Positions 22,499 to 34,482 of a DNA stretch of 64,000 nucleotides are shown one piece after another. Within the stretch, counting starts at the first letter, position 1. Each line of letters opens with the position of its first letter. This DNA comes from Chytridium lagenaria (Eukaryota > Chytridiomycota > Chytridiomycetes > Chytridiales > Chytridiaceae): NCBI GenBank assembly GCA_025449115.1, contig JAHLKC010000032.1, positions 1 to 64,000 of the forward strand. Direction: 5' to 3'. Position numbers and translations under genes: made by a program. The notes beneath the pieces are model-generated. The model did no database searches and was not told the origin of the DNA. It was given only the letters and a program-made list of their open reading frames with translations.

Positions 22499-24639
22499 CT
22501 ACTGAATCTGTTGATCCTGTTTTCCAGCCGGGTCATTGATCACACGCTCCATTCGGTGTATCCGGCGGCGTCGGAACATATTCGGAAACGCCATCGGTTG
22601 ATTCAAAAGATTCATCATCGGGAATGGAGGGTGATTAAACTGAGTGAAATCTGTTGAATAGGTTGGTAGAGCTGCGGTTGGAACGCCATAGGATTGGGAA
22701 ACGGGTTGTGGATACGAGTTCAGTGGAGGATACGAGTTGGGTTGTGGGTACGAGACGGGTTGAGGTGCGAATTGGAGATTTTGGGGGGCAGTGTAGGGAG
22801 GGAATGCGGGTTGTTCGAGAAGGTGACAAAGTCATATTGTTGAGGGATGAAAGGAGGGAAAGATTGGAGGTCGAGCGTGTGGCCATAGATGCGAGGGATG
22901 CGTCGATAGAGTCGATAGTGATTTTAGGTCTGTGGGTCGGGGAGTTCGGTGAAGGAGGGAAGGAGTGTGGGAAGGGCGGATGGTGGAAATTTTGGGGTTG
23001 GAAGGAATTGCTAAGCATGGATGGCGGCGGTGTTGTGGTGATGGTTGTCGGGGGAGTCGCGGATGACTTGAGTGAAAGGTCCTAAACGACGTGAAAGAAA
23101 AGTCAGTTCAGGCTTGACAAATTTGACAAATCAATTGGGCTGATTTGACAATTTCATGACAATTTCATTTCAGGGTCACAGCCCAGTCGTAGTACAAACA
23201 AAATTGTCTGTGTTCCAACCGCGAGAATTTAAGGAGAAGGAGGAAAATAGAAGAAAAAAAAAGGTTGAACGCCAGACAGGAGGGACGCGCAACGATAACT
23301 CACCCGAGGTGTCTCAGCCGCCCCATTCTGCTGCTGCTGCACATTCAATCCAGAGGGTGAATCCAAGGGGATCACAGGGGTGAGAGGTACTTGGGGGATC
23401 AGCGGTGATGGATCCAGTGGTCGAACCTCCAGCTCCATCTCCACCTCCACGAACAGTCCACGTCGTTGTCCTGTTTTGTGGTTGTCTTGTCTCCATGCTT
23501 CTTCAAATCGTCGGCCTTTTGAAATAAATGTGATGAGCAAGATACGAAAATACAGGATAGATTTGAGATACTCACCACTTGAAACTTCTCTCACACTGCG
23601 CACACGTGTTTGGCCATAAATCCACATGCGCTCTACAATGGCTTACAATATGATTTCGCTTACTAAACGGTCTCGGTCCATGTTACATCCCAGCCATCTA
23701 CAATACAAGTCGGATGGACCACCTCGAACCGTCTTCTTCCTAACATGAGCTTGAGTAATATGATTGTATAGGTCTGTCGCTGTTGGGAGCACAGTATTAC
23801 AAATAACCATGTTGGAAGAGAACTTAGGTCGGCCATTGACGGAGGTGGACCAGGTGGACCAGGTTGAAGTATCCAAGAACAGCGATGGGTCTTTGAGGGA
23901 GCTAAGGGAGCGGGTTGAGTTTGGTTGGAAGGGGAAGGAGGGACCGAGGAAAGGATGTCGCTAGAGGCACCAGAGGTTGCCGGAGGATTGTTGGCAGACT
24001 GTAACAACATAGCGAGAGACTGGAGGTGCGCAGGAGATAAAGAGGATGATGAGGTCGAATTCAGGTTGAGGCTGTTGAGCATAGAAAAGTGAGGAGACCC
24101 AGCAAAGTCGTCATTACGATCCAAATCGGGTTCAGCAATATTGTCATCAAATTCATCGTCGCTGTCTTCAGCGGATGGACAGTAGGATGTGTAGGAGGTG
24201 CTGCTGCTGACACTGCTGCTGCTTGTTCTTGCTTCGGAGAATTGAAGATGAAGTTTTGCGGCGGGGAGCTTTTGGAGGGAGGGTGTTGCGGCCATGAGGG
24301 AGTTAAACGAGGCGGGGGTTGGGAAGCGAAGAGGGACGGGCTTGTCCTTGTTGTAATGGTGCATGAAGAGAGTGGTGGTGGCATAGATGTGGTTGCATCC
24401 AACAGAGAACTTCCGAAACTTGGAAGTAGAGTAGCATTGGAAGGAGAGGAAGCTATAGGAGATGCAACATCAGCAGAGGGCGGTAGTTGTTGATCCTTCA
24501 ATGACGATAATAAAGATGCTCCTTCTTCTTCCTTCTTTTCATTCCCTACAGCAGTCTCCAGTAACGATAATGACGATGGTGGATTCATCGTGCCGTCTAA
24601 CATTTCAATGTACAGGAATAAAGATGTCGATGCAGTCAA
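22499..24639 (-). CDS. PacC/Rim101-like C2H2 zinc-finger regulator
   Basis: Read on the minus strand, a Ser/Pro-rich N-terminal part is followed by three zinc fingers spaced as in PacC/Rim101. A first finger ends LYNHITQAHV (near 23770-23800). A second reads LYCRWLGC...HIVSHCRAHV (near 23620-23710). A third reads NTCAQCERSFKW then DDLKKH, split by an intron at 23516-23575. The C-terminal half is Pro/Ser/Gln-rich and ends at 22499-22501. PacC/Rim101 proteins control pH-dependent transcription and are activated by proteolysis. Frame changes are required near 24100, 23850 and 23670, all inside otherwise conserved text. The three-finger pattern makes this family the best fit, but a related C2H2 factor is possible. 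Confidence 0.65.
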
Positions 24640-25748
24640 GACGAGATGTCGTTTCCAGCGTTAAAGTGATGAGAACCGTTAACGGCTAGTGTTCTTCGTA
24701 TTTACGTATTTACGTAAGTGATATTTTTTGTCTACAAAAAGGTACTACAGAAAAGTTGACACGAAGGAAGGACAGAACTTTTTCAGAGATGAAAATTGAA
24801 CCAAGGGACAAAAAGGCTCAACCCCACTTTCAATCCTGCTCAACCCAGTCCTCTCCAGGTCCAAACTCCAGTTTTTAATAACCCGGTCGCCAGGAGTCAA
24901 GGATATTGCCCAGAGCAGCATCGAACAACCAATTTAAATCTCTAATCTACGCTGCAGGTTTTTACATTATTATCATCATCAGACACCATTAGGTGCAGAA
25001 ACTACCATAAAAGGTGAGCAGCGTGCAATGCCACAGCATCAATGGAATTCCTCATCTCATATTGGATCGGAAAAATTCAAATTAAACGTAAAGGTCAAGT
25101 AAACCAAAGATTTTCCGCTTATATCCCTCCATGATCAGTGCTCTCACGCTCCTCAGTCACGAAATCTCAAAACTTTATGAAATCATGGCGCATACACCAG
25201 ACACATGGACCAGTCACATGCATTTGGGTTCATTTTCATCAAATCAACCCTTGCGGTGCTCGGTGCATGACTGGGACTTTTTCATTAAAAGGCTTTTGTA
25301 TCATAAATACTTCCAAGTGGCAACTCCGTTTACTTCCACATTCTTCAATGCTTGGACATTGAATAAGTATTCATTCTAAGATGGCGAGTACAATTCGGCG
25401 AGACAAGACTTTCATTTTCCGCGTGCTTAATAACGTTGCTCACGCCGTCACGGTGTCAGCTTTGTTCTTACTTTCTGCTCACTTTTAAATCAACACCGCA
25501 TTCTTATTTTCTTTTTCTTTTCCCAGAAAATGTTGGTAGAATACTTCCTTTCAGGTTATTGTGTTGACTATCACATTAACTCAATATTATATAAAAGAGC
25601 GCTCTACTCAGAAACTTAAAGAATGATACAGCTTCCTTTCTGCAGTTTGGACCACATGAAAAGAAGGTGATCAGTTACAGAAAATATGTGTAGAAATTTT
25701 ATTGAAAAGGTCGAAAATGAACAGAAAAAGACGCATAGAACGTATTCG
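24640..25748. other. Intergenic region
   Basis: About 1.1 kb between the start of the PacC-like gene and the 3' end of the LysM-CAP gene. Two overlapping plus frames at 25131-25379 have no family signature. I see nothing convincing. Confidence 0.5.
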
Positions 25749-27262
25749 TTAAATAGGATTTCCTCCGGAATCAAAGAACGGCGAATCTCCACGCCCGATA
25801 AAGTTCCCCCAAGGATCGTAATGACCTAAACAAAAAAAAAAAACCGTAAGCATTCCAACACCGTCCACCAAAAAAAAAAGAAAAACTTACACACAACAAC
25901 CTGACAATCAAACCCACTACTATAAAACGACGCGCACCCCAAATTCCTCACCGTCGACCAACTCAACTGACTAGCATGATTATACTCCCTCCCATAAAAC
26001 CCTTCACTGATCCAATCTCCCGTAGCTCTCGCACACCAACCATCCGAGATAGCGCCTCTCAAGGCCCAAAGATTCTCTCCCTGTCGACCACCATGATCGA
26101 GCTCGCAGTTCCGGTTTGCAAGGGATCGCGCGATATCGTAGGCTTGGGCTTGGAGGGAGGTGTCCCAGTTGAGGAGACGGTCGCCGTTGGAGGAGTAGAT
26201 GCGCATGCGGTGGTTGTTGTGGATGGAGAGACAGTTGTTTTCTTCACCCCCGATGGAGGGGACAGAGGGAGGGGGTGGCGGGGGAGGGGGTGGAGGGGGT
26301 GTTTCGGGTTCAGGTGGAGGGGGCGGGGATGGAGTAGATGTTGGGGAGGCGTCTCCGGGTGTTGTGGTTGTGGATGAATCCGTAGTGGTGGATTCTGAAG
26401 CTGTTGTGGTTGGACGGGAGGAAGTTGGTAGAGGGGTTTGGGTGAAACGACCGGCGCTTGATACGCAGACGGAGGAACCAATGTTATCGGTAAGTTGGGT
26501 ACAGGTGAGGTTTGAGTTCAATGCGAAGAGAGTTTGAGGACGGATATTGGATTGTTCAGCAATGTTGTCGCAGGTGGAGTTGAGGAGAACCGTGACAGTG
26601 CGGTTACAATCCGCAATAGGGACAGGAACGGAACCACGAGGGATGACGGGATCCTTGTAATTCTCCGGGTTCAATGTCGATTTAACGCAAACGGACGTTC
26701 CGGAGGTGACGTTTCCACGAAAACACTCGAGACTTGGGTTAATTTTCACAAGATACACTAACGAAAAGACATTGTTCGAGTCCTTTATCTTTCGACAGCT
26801 TTCTTGACCGTTTGCGGTGACACTTTGGGTGCAAGTGAAGGTGGCGTTATCACCTGCACCGTATTCCTCATTATTCATATTCGTGAAGGCATTTGAGATG
26901 GGAGAGTCGACTGATTTCGAGAGACATAAGATATCATCTTTCTTCAACTGATTGCAATCCAGACCAGGGTTGTTTTTCGTCAAGAGCGTGGTATCCTTTT
27001 ACACCATTCAGTTTTCATACAATGAAATGAGAGACTTAACTGTTCCCAATGCCAGGACGATGCTGCGACATGTATCCCCGTTCTTGACCTGCCATCTCCA
27101 AGGACACTGCTCGACAACTTGAACCTGATCCGCCGTCAGTTTCGGGCTCATATGTCTTAAGTAAGTTCCTTTAACGGTTGGCTTCGACAGAGGGTTGAGG
27201 GAAGCATCCGATGATGGTAGTAGGCAGGCTGCTAGCAGCAATGAAAGCGCTAAACCGTTCAT
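25749..27262 (-). CDS. Secreted LysM-CAP (SCP/PR-1) protein
   Basis: Three exons fit GT-AG rules: 27041-27262, 25891-26995 and 25749-25825. A signal peptide (MNGLALSLLLAACLLPSSDA) opens the protein. Three LysM-like segments follow: WQVKNGDTCRSI, then a segment after FTCTQSV, then TVLLNSTCDNIAEQ, each with the N-P or N-x-L core (NNPGLDC, INPSLEC, LNSNLTC). After a Thr/Ser/Pro linker with a poly-Pro run near 26240-26330 comes a CAP domain: HNNHR, QAQAYDIA, HGGRQGENLW, then CHYDPWGNFIG across the last intron. LysM binds chitin-type glycans; CAP proteins are secreted and often bind sterols. The frame is clean throughout. A role in wall binding or host interaction is inference. Confidence 0.85.
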
Positions 27263-27885
27263 CGTTCAGCTTGGGAGACGTCTATTAAGAAAAGGACAGA
27301 GGATGGATGGGAGGACGTCGAAGGGATCCAGCGATGCTCTTGGTCTCCTCTGTTCTATGGTGTACTATGCGGCAGTAAGAAAACTTGAAACAAGGTTGTG
27401 TTGTGGTAACCCCCCAACTCATCTCTGTACCAACCCCTCATTGGTTGCACACACAAAAAAGAAATGACGGCAACCCACACAGGGTACTAACTGTTTTCGA
27501 TAAGTCCATAGCCAAAAAAGTCCCAATAACGCTCACGTCGTCTTCAATAAGTTACAAAAACGGGAGACTTAGTAATAAATTGAAGAAGTTAACGACGATC
27601 TCCCGCAACCATCATTTACAGCTCGGAATTCGATGTTTCATAGAGCGTTCATTTACAAAACCTCTAAATATCATTTATTGACTTTCGATACGATCAACGC
27701 ATCAAAGAGAAAAATTACTACACTTTGCCAAAACTCGGGTTAGGGAGGGTGAATCCTCGTAAAGCAAACATCAAATAAAACAGTACAGCTATATGGATTA
27801 AAAGGAGACAAAAAAAACGCGACAAAGTACAAGTATGAAAAAGAAAACGAAAAGACTGCAAAAAGGGATACGAAAAAAGCGTCTT
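27263..27885. other. Intergenic region
   Basis: No gene recognised. It separates the 5' end of the LysM-CAP gene from the 3' end of the DUF3712 gene, both on the minus strand. Confidence 0.5.
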
Positions 27886-30546
27886 TCAAGAGCTCGGCAC
27901 CCCCAACGCCGTCACCAACCCCGTCTGCTCATAATCCACAGTGGTGGTATAATCTCCAACTCTCGCAACAAGTGTAGAAGTAGCATCAACACGAAGTTCG
28001 CCCTTCATCCCATCCACAAGAGCGAGTAACGCCAAAATCGTAATCCTCAAATCCGCATCAATGCCAGGGGTCATCCTACGACTGTTTGGCGCAACCGTGA
28101 TCCTTGGCTTGACAGATCGCGATCAATGACACCAATGACTTGGTTACGGTATCGGATGGATGCGCGGAGAGAGACGAGGGTGAAGGGGTTGCGAGGGGGT
28201 TGTTGAGGAGGAGATAGACGGGAGCGGTGGTGGAGGTGATGGATTGGAAGTTGAGGGAGGAGGAGATGATGAGTGGGGCGGTTTGACCGGGAGATCGGCG
28301 TTGATGGAGAGGGCGGAGAAGGCGGGGATGAGGGATTTGTAGGGGGTTGAGGCGGCACTTCCAACGATGGACTATCATCAAAAATATAGAGTTAAAAATT
28401 TAGAGCATATGAATGAGGATATAAAATAAGATATGTGGATAACAAAAATCGAACGGATGAAGGATGAATAAAGAGAAATAGAATCACTCACCACCCCATT
28501 ACGCCTCCCAGCCAAGAAATCCGACAACAGCTTTCTTCCAGCCGTCACAGCACTATCCCCTTTGGCTCAAACAACTCCTTGCCAACACCACATTCCTACC
28601 TGGCGTCACCGTCAAATTCGGCAACACAACCGTTCCCACCTCCTCTCCACTGAATCTCAACACCATCCCAACATCCGCATTCGCAAACAAACTCAAGTTG
28701 GACGGGTTCTCAATAACGGTCCGAATCTCAAGTTGCATCGACGACGCGGATCCACCACGAACTTGAACGTCTTCAATGGAAACAGATTTAAGACCGTTGA
28801 AACCTTTAAAGGTAAGGGTGTCGGTGAGGGAGACATCGCGGATCGTCACGTCTCCAGCGGCAGTGGAGGCTTCCGTTGATACAAGACCGCGAATTGGGAC
28901 TTTGAGTTCATCACCGATAGTCAAGCTTTTAAAGAACTCGCCAAAGGCAGTCTCCTGGCCTTTCACGACGTTAAGATCGGCGTTGGTGAAGTTGGTAAGG
29001 AGGGTGTTTTTGTATTGGTCGCCGGTGGCGGGGACCAAGGGGACGATGACGTTCGCATAGGCTTGGGAGGTGATCGGGTCAACGAAGGAGAGGTTTGGGA
29101 GGCTGTGCGGATTGTGATGGGGAAGTCAAAAGGTGAGAAGAAACGGGCGTTGATAGTGGGAGCCGTGGTTTTAAGGGAGTAGCCGTCCGGGTCGCGGGGG
29201 TCGAACGAGACGGAGATGGAGGGGATCTATTTAAAAAAGAAAAAAGGCGCAATCAGAGGCTGGATAGAAAAGAACAAAGTAAAAAGGTGGGGATTATTAC
29301 ATACCTGAATGTTTGAAACAAGCTGCTGCTGGTTGCTAGGTGGGGCAAGGCTGACCTCCATTTGAAGACCAACAAACCCAGCACTCAACCACGAAACCTC
29401 TCCCAAAGGAGGGACAACCCTAGTACCCTGAACAACAAGCTTTGACGACCTTCCACCAACAAAGAACGAGAACACCTCAGACAAGCTGTCCGTGTCGTCA
29501 ATAGGCTTGAGACGTCCAGTAAGCGTAAGGTTGTTGGCACCGGGGTTCGAGCTTGATGCCCACACCATTAAGGTCACCGAGTTTTTGGCCCTTGAAGTAA
29601 GAGTCAAAGTAGAGGTCACCGAGCTCCATAGTAATTTGAGCGGGGTTGACGAGAGTGGTGTTAGTGATAAGACGGATACCACGGGTGGGGTCAGAGTCAG
29701 GAAGGTTAAATTCCTTAATGGTGACTTCTTTGAGACCGCTAAATCCTTTCATCGTCACAACCTTGTTCATCTTCAAGTTTTTAAAGGTCAATCCCAAGGC
29801 CGTAGCCTGAGGAACACCGACAAGACGCCAAGAGAATTCGGCACCTGCAATCAAGAATTTTGAAAACTCGCCCATTCCGTCGACGTTGGTGATGGAGACG
29901 ACAGCATCGTTAAGAGTGAGGGGACCGGACTTTCGGAATAGATCCAGAGACGGATATGGGGGTGAGGATAAGAGAGCCGAGAGCGAGATCGGGTTGAGAG
30001 TTGGGACGGTTGGTCCAGTAGATCGTGACGGGGTCGGGGAAGCTGATGGCGGCGTCGAGGAAACCGGCGTTGCTGATGGATCCGGTGGAAGAGAGCGCAA
30101 AGGAGGTGTTTTGCGCCTTGCCGATAGTGACTGAGGTGAATGCAAGGTTTGACTTTTCAATTGAGTCTATATGATGTGGTTAGGCTACAGGTTGTAGATG
30201 GCGATAAGGGTGAAAAGTCACTGCTGAAAGAAAACCTACCCTGAGCAATCTTTGGACCGATAACAAAGATCAAGAGGGGAATCATGATGGCTGTCAACAA
30301 GAGGCCGACACCGGCACACCAGTATAACATGAGCCTTCTCCTCCTGGTGAGAACAATGCCGCATACTCTTGGATCCTTTTTGGATGGAGACGCATTGTCA
30401 ACAGGGTCATCCTTCATGTCGACGATGGCAGTATTGCTATCAGCAGCATCCTTCTTCTTTAAGGCATTGACAGGAGGTGAGCCTGAAGTGGATGACGCCT
30501 CTCTAAGATAATGGTCCGAGGCAGTCTCTGGAGATACTGCAGCCAT
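27886..30546 (-). CDS. DUF3712 membrane protein
   Basis: A hydrophilic cytosolic N-terminus (about 70 residues) precedes one membrane segment (MLYWCAGVGLLLTAIMIPLL, exon 1, 30240-30546). A long extra-cytosolic region with DUF3712-type repeats follows: ITNVDGMGEFSKFLI, MKGFSGLKEVTI, then TLTFKGFNGLKSVSI. Introns fit at 30167-30239, 29227-29304 and 28372-28491; the stop is at 27886-27888. Yeast Tag1, a vacuolar membrane protein linked to ending autophagy, belongs to this family, so a vacuolar place is likely by analogy. Frame changes near 30000, 29545, 29095, 28565, 28280 and 28085 are needed to follow the family pattern. Confidence 0.75.
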
Positions 30547-30875
30547 TCTATGAATCTAAATCTAGCTTGAAGGGAAGGGAGGGATGCACAAGGAATGAAT
30601 GGATGAATGTACGAATGAATTCAATGACGGACTCCTCTGAGACGGGGGTGGATGGTGAGAAAGTATAGAAATAATCCTTCTTCCTCTATCTAAATAGAAA
30701 TGGTCTAATGTATGGGTGATAAATAACGCCTGCTCTTGTGACAAAAAAAAACCCTTGTGATCCTTCTCACTAATAGTAAATTTAAGATGAAGGTGCTTGA
30801 CAAATTTGTCACTTTAATATGGTCACACAAACACTAGCATCTTGTGCAACACTTGCTCGTGTGATGTCATTGTGC
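30547..30875. other. Spacer before the KDZ element
   Basis: Short spacer holding the probable promoter of the minus-strand DUF3712 gene. No further gene seen. Confidence 0.45.
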
Positions 30876-30883
30876 GATGCCTG
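30876..30883. repeat. 8-bp target duplication, left copy (GATGCCTG)
   Basis: GATGCCTG sits directly before the left terminus (CACCTAGTTTAG). The same octamer lies directly after the right terminus at 45914-45921. Eight-bp duplications are known for Zisupton-type elements. Confidence 0.88.
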
Positions 30884-31130
30884 CACCTAGTTTAGAAAAA
30901 AACCTTTACTTATGACAAACCAAATTCGTGAGTGGATTTTTACTTATCATAAATCCTAATCCAAATGAAATGAAATGAAACGCGGATTAACTTGCCCCAT
31001 CTTCCCCCTCCAAAAAATTAAGGGTGGCCGTCTTGACGGCGTTCTAGTCCTCTCGCACCCTCCCTTCCTCCCAACAACTGATCCACATCCACCCATCCTC
31101 CTGTCAGCCTCGCTCCATCCACCCATCCAC

Positions 31131-31217
31131 CCATGCATCCATCCATCCATCCATCCTCATCCACCCATCCATCCACCCACCCATCCACCCATCCATCCAT
31201 CCATCCACCCATCCATC
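31131..31217 (+). repeat. CATC/CACC tetranucleotide tract
   Basis: Tandem ATCC/ACCC units inside the left terminus. The complement (GGAT/GGGT) is at about 45530-45635 in the right terminus. Confidence 0.8.
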
Positions 31218-31252
31218 TACAAATGCTCTCCCCCTGGTATAAATACATAGCG

Positions 31253-31282
31253 CTTGATGAGGGGTTTGAACCCTCTCTCAAG
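31253..31282. repeat. Subterminal near-palindrome, left unit 1
   Basis: CTTGA-TGAGGGGTTTGAACCC-TCTC-TCAAG forms an imperfect 30-bp inverted repeat. Related copies lie at 31492, 44661, 44930, 45196 and 45465. It is a candidate transposase-binding site. Confidence 0.6.
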
Positions 31283-31559
31283 CTTGCAGCGCTTCCTTGC
31301 GGCGAGCAAAATTGCTGGCATTGAGAGAATCATTGCTTCATCCTCCGTCCCTCCATCCATCCATCCATCGCTCTATTCCCGTCCGACCATCCTTCCCTCC
31401 CTATCTCCATCCCTCCACTCTCCATACAGTATTACATCATCCACCTGTCCGTCGCTCTATGTTGTTTTCTCTAATTGATATCGTTCATAAGTTTGATGAG
31501 GGGTTTAATCCCTCTCTCAAGCAGTCAACTGTTCCTTGAAAGAAATTTCTCTTAGCGCA

Positions 31560-34482
31560 ATGAGACCGCCTTCCCGAACAACGTCCTTGCGGCGAATCAC
31601 AACGCAACCAAATCGCCTTCATCGAGGGAAGTCGGCCATCATCAGTGACCCCATCAGGATGTTGCATAAGGGGAGGAGGATTGAGATAAAGTATTCCCAA
31701 AGACAGCCTCCCGATCCCCTACCAAAGGAGTCTGAAGCATTGATTCAGAGTGATGTTGAAGTTGGTGAGGGCGTAGGGAGTCGAATATCCAGAGCAGAGA
31801 TCAATCGAAGGGAAAGGGAGCGTGAAGAGAGGCTCTATGGGGATTTGTTATCTCAGGAAAGGGAGTTGTTGGGTGAACCTGATTATAATTGTGGGGACGA
31901 CGACGGCCAGCAAAATGGGTGGATCGGGGAGGAGGATATTAGAGCCGGTGCACCGATTATAGATGGTGTGCAGAGGATAAGAATGAGGTGGATGTCTACA
32001 GTACCTCAGTCAAAAACCATGAAAGCTCGTCTGTATGCTGAAAAACAGCGAGCCGAGCTTCAAGCATTTGAGCCGATACGCGATGATATGATTAGAGAAA
32101 TACTTCAGCATTTGGTGGATAAGGAAATTCACCTCAAGTTTCCATTTGGGGTAGGGGACATAGAATGCGGATGTGAGAAGGAAAAACCGTCCGTTCAAAC
32201 GATTCAAGTCGATGTTATGAGCAGCCTTGAGACGGTGCAAATTGTCGTGCAGTTTTGTGATGTGCATACTGCCGCCTTAACTCTTCTTCATTACGGCTTA
32301 ATGCCATCTTCAGCGATGAACCCAAGTAAGTCTACATTTCTTTTTTGATTCTCGTACTTACTAGATGATAATTTAGAGGTCGCGTTTCATCTTGCCAATT
32401 TAAAAAAAGTCGCGCGCTATCGGGAAAAAGGGGGGAGTTCGTTTCAAGCAGCATATGAGGCTGAATTCTTCGATTATAACTCAAGTTTTCTTCTTGAGAA
32501 TGAACGGCCTGCTTATTACCCCGAATTTCTCGTGGCCATGAGGGAATACCTAACGTTACGTCACCTTATCTTTCATGGAAGACTACTACCTTCCATTGTG
32601 TCGAAATATGGAACTGGAAGAAGTCAGTGTCCTTGCCTGGGAGCAAAGGACAGCAAAGGGATATTAATTCAGGTTTGTCGAGAGAAATACTTCGTTTTTA
32701 AATTCAAGGATAGATGTGTGATGGCTATTTTTCTGCTCGCAAACTGGATACTGCACATGGTGGAGGCGGCAACTATGGAATACCCGGAATCTCCACTGCA
32801 TTCTTTAAGGTATATTATATATTAGGTCGCTGACTTACCACTGACTAATAATTAAGGAAGCAAACGCGAGTTATCAATTAGAGGGCAATAAAAAGTTGGC
32901 ACCTCAAGAGAAAGTTTGTACATCACGATTTGTAGCTGGTGAAAACGATAATAAATCTGGAGGACGCACTGAAGTTGCCGCTATTTTTGGAACTTTTTGT
33001 CGACATGAGGTTTCAGGAAATATTTACGGTTGGTGTTATTATACCATTTTTTATTTTTTTTACTTATAAAAATCAGATATCGACGTTGGGGAAAAGCTGA
33101 TGTACGCAACAACGGCACTCCTCGACATCAGGAAGCAGTACCCAAATCGCAAAATCGCCTTGAGCTACGACATTTGCTGCAAGTTGGCTGCTCACCTAAA
33201 AATTCACGAAGTTCCGCCACCCTATATAATGATGCTACCAAAGTTGCATTCGTACTGTCACGACCACGGCTGTCAATCGATGTTTGCGCCACAACTGCTG
33301 CTGGGCCTAGGACATTTTGATGGAGAGGGGTGTGAGCGTCAGTGGTCTATTCTCTCAAAAATAATTGGAAGCACTCACCATCAAACGTTCGGAAATAGGA
33401 GACTCACTATTGCGCTAGCCATGGATTATGCCAGTATTCGAAAAATAGCAAGGTAACTTTTTGTTTTAGGCAAACACTTACTTTTTCATTTTTCAATTTA
33501 TTATAGTGCACCAAGAGTTATCGCGAAAAATGTAGGCGATGCGCTGGCCCAGCTCAATCTACTCTTCCATCAAGGGGTTCTTACCGTGATTCAAGACAAG
33601 AAAATCACCTACAAAGACGCTCTCAAATCTAGCAGGGAGCATCGTGACAATATTTTCCTGGATCCATGCGGCAAGGAAGAAGAAGCCAGCAATTGTTGAG
33701 CAAATTCGCTTAGCCTTAACCATTGAGGCGAGATCCATCGTTGGTATTAGACGTCAAATAAAGTCACGAAGAGGTAAGAGGTTTTGTTTTCTTCATTCTT
33801 TTTTTGTCTTTCAATCAACCCACATATTTTTTAGGAACAACACTTACATCAAAGCTTCGGGTTAAGCTCAAGCGTCATGTCTACGAATTATCGCGGTTAC
33901 TGAAAGAGTATAACGATGGGAACGGTAGAGAGCCACAAACACGCACTAGAAGACCGCTCACTTTCAACACGTGAGGCTGAGCTGGCGGCGATCAAGGAAG
34001 AAGATGGAGGTGGAGTGGGTTAGGATGACGTTGATGAAAGCTTCGGCGCTTTGGAGGCTGAAAGCAACCCTCAAGATGAAGACATTGTTGACGAAACTAT
34101 CAGCATCGGGGTTTCTGACAAGCTTACCGCCAAGGAGATTTTCGATGAACTCAAGCTTCGACACGAAAACAATGACGTTCTGGAGTACTGGAGGTGTCTG
34201 GAGGATCTCGTTTTGCATCAAGCTGACCTAGAAAATGCGGCGGATCACTTTGCAGAGCGAAGAGCATTTTGGGCTGATGTCTCTGGATTTGTTGATGCAG
34301 CTGGAGCTTGTGAAGTTGACCCCCTCCCAGACTACTTTTTGATTTCTGCGAAAAAATTAATAAGACAGAGGTCCGAAGATGAGCAAAAGGTGGAAAGAGC
34401 TTGGTTGGAGGTTTTAAAAGGTTATGATGGGTTCAAAACTATTCGGACTTTTCAAATCAAATGGGTATCCATTTTCTTTTAG
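31560..34482 (+). CDS. KDZ transposase
   Basis: The start is the ATG at 31560, just inside the left terminus. Exons fit near 31560-32325, 32377-32809, 32857-33028, 33077-33452, 33507-33773 and 33835-34482. Exon 1 ends with a Cys-containing segment (ECGCEKEK...FCDVHTAAL) like the CxC cluster found before KDZ cores. The core shows YDICCKLAAHL, LPKLHSYCHDHGCQ and the diagnostic GLGHFDGEGCERQWS (all in exon 4). The C-terminal exon is helical and acidic. The enzyme would cut and rejoin element ends. Small frame changes near 32715, 33645 and 34015 are needed, so present activity is doubtful. Confidence 0.85.

Larger units (their letters stand above)
30884..31559 (+). repeat. Left inverted terminus of the KDZ element
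   Basis: Matches the reverse complement of the right arm. It contains a (CATC)n/(CACC)n tract at about 31120-31218 and two palindrome-like units at 31253-31282 and 31492-31521. It lacks about 54 bp that the right arm has between the GGTG and GCCGTCTTGACGG blocks. Short frames rich in His-Pro-Ser-Ile here are products of the tetranucleotide repeat, not genes. Confidence 0.85.

Noticed and set aside
25131..25379. Two overlapping 74-82 residue plus frames
   Set aside because: No signal peptide, domain or codon pattern; probably chance.
26199..26537. Gly/Val-rich plus-strand frame
   Set aside because: It is the antisense shadow of the poly-Pro linker of the LysM-CAP gene.
30956..31478. Several open frames rich in His-Pro-Ser-Ile on the plus strand and Trp-Met-Asp-Gly on the minus strand
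   Set aside because: They are translations of CATC/CACC tetranucleotide repeats inside the KDZ terminus and recur at 44.9-45.8 kb.
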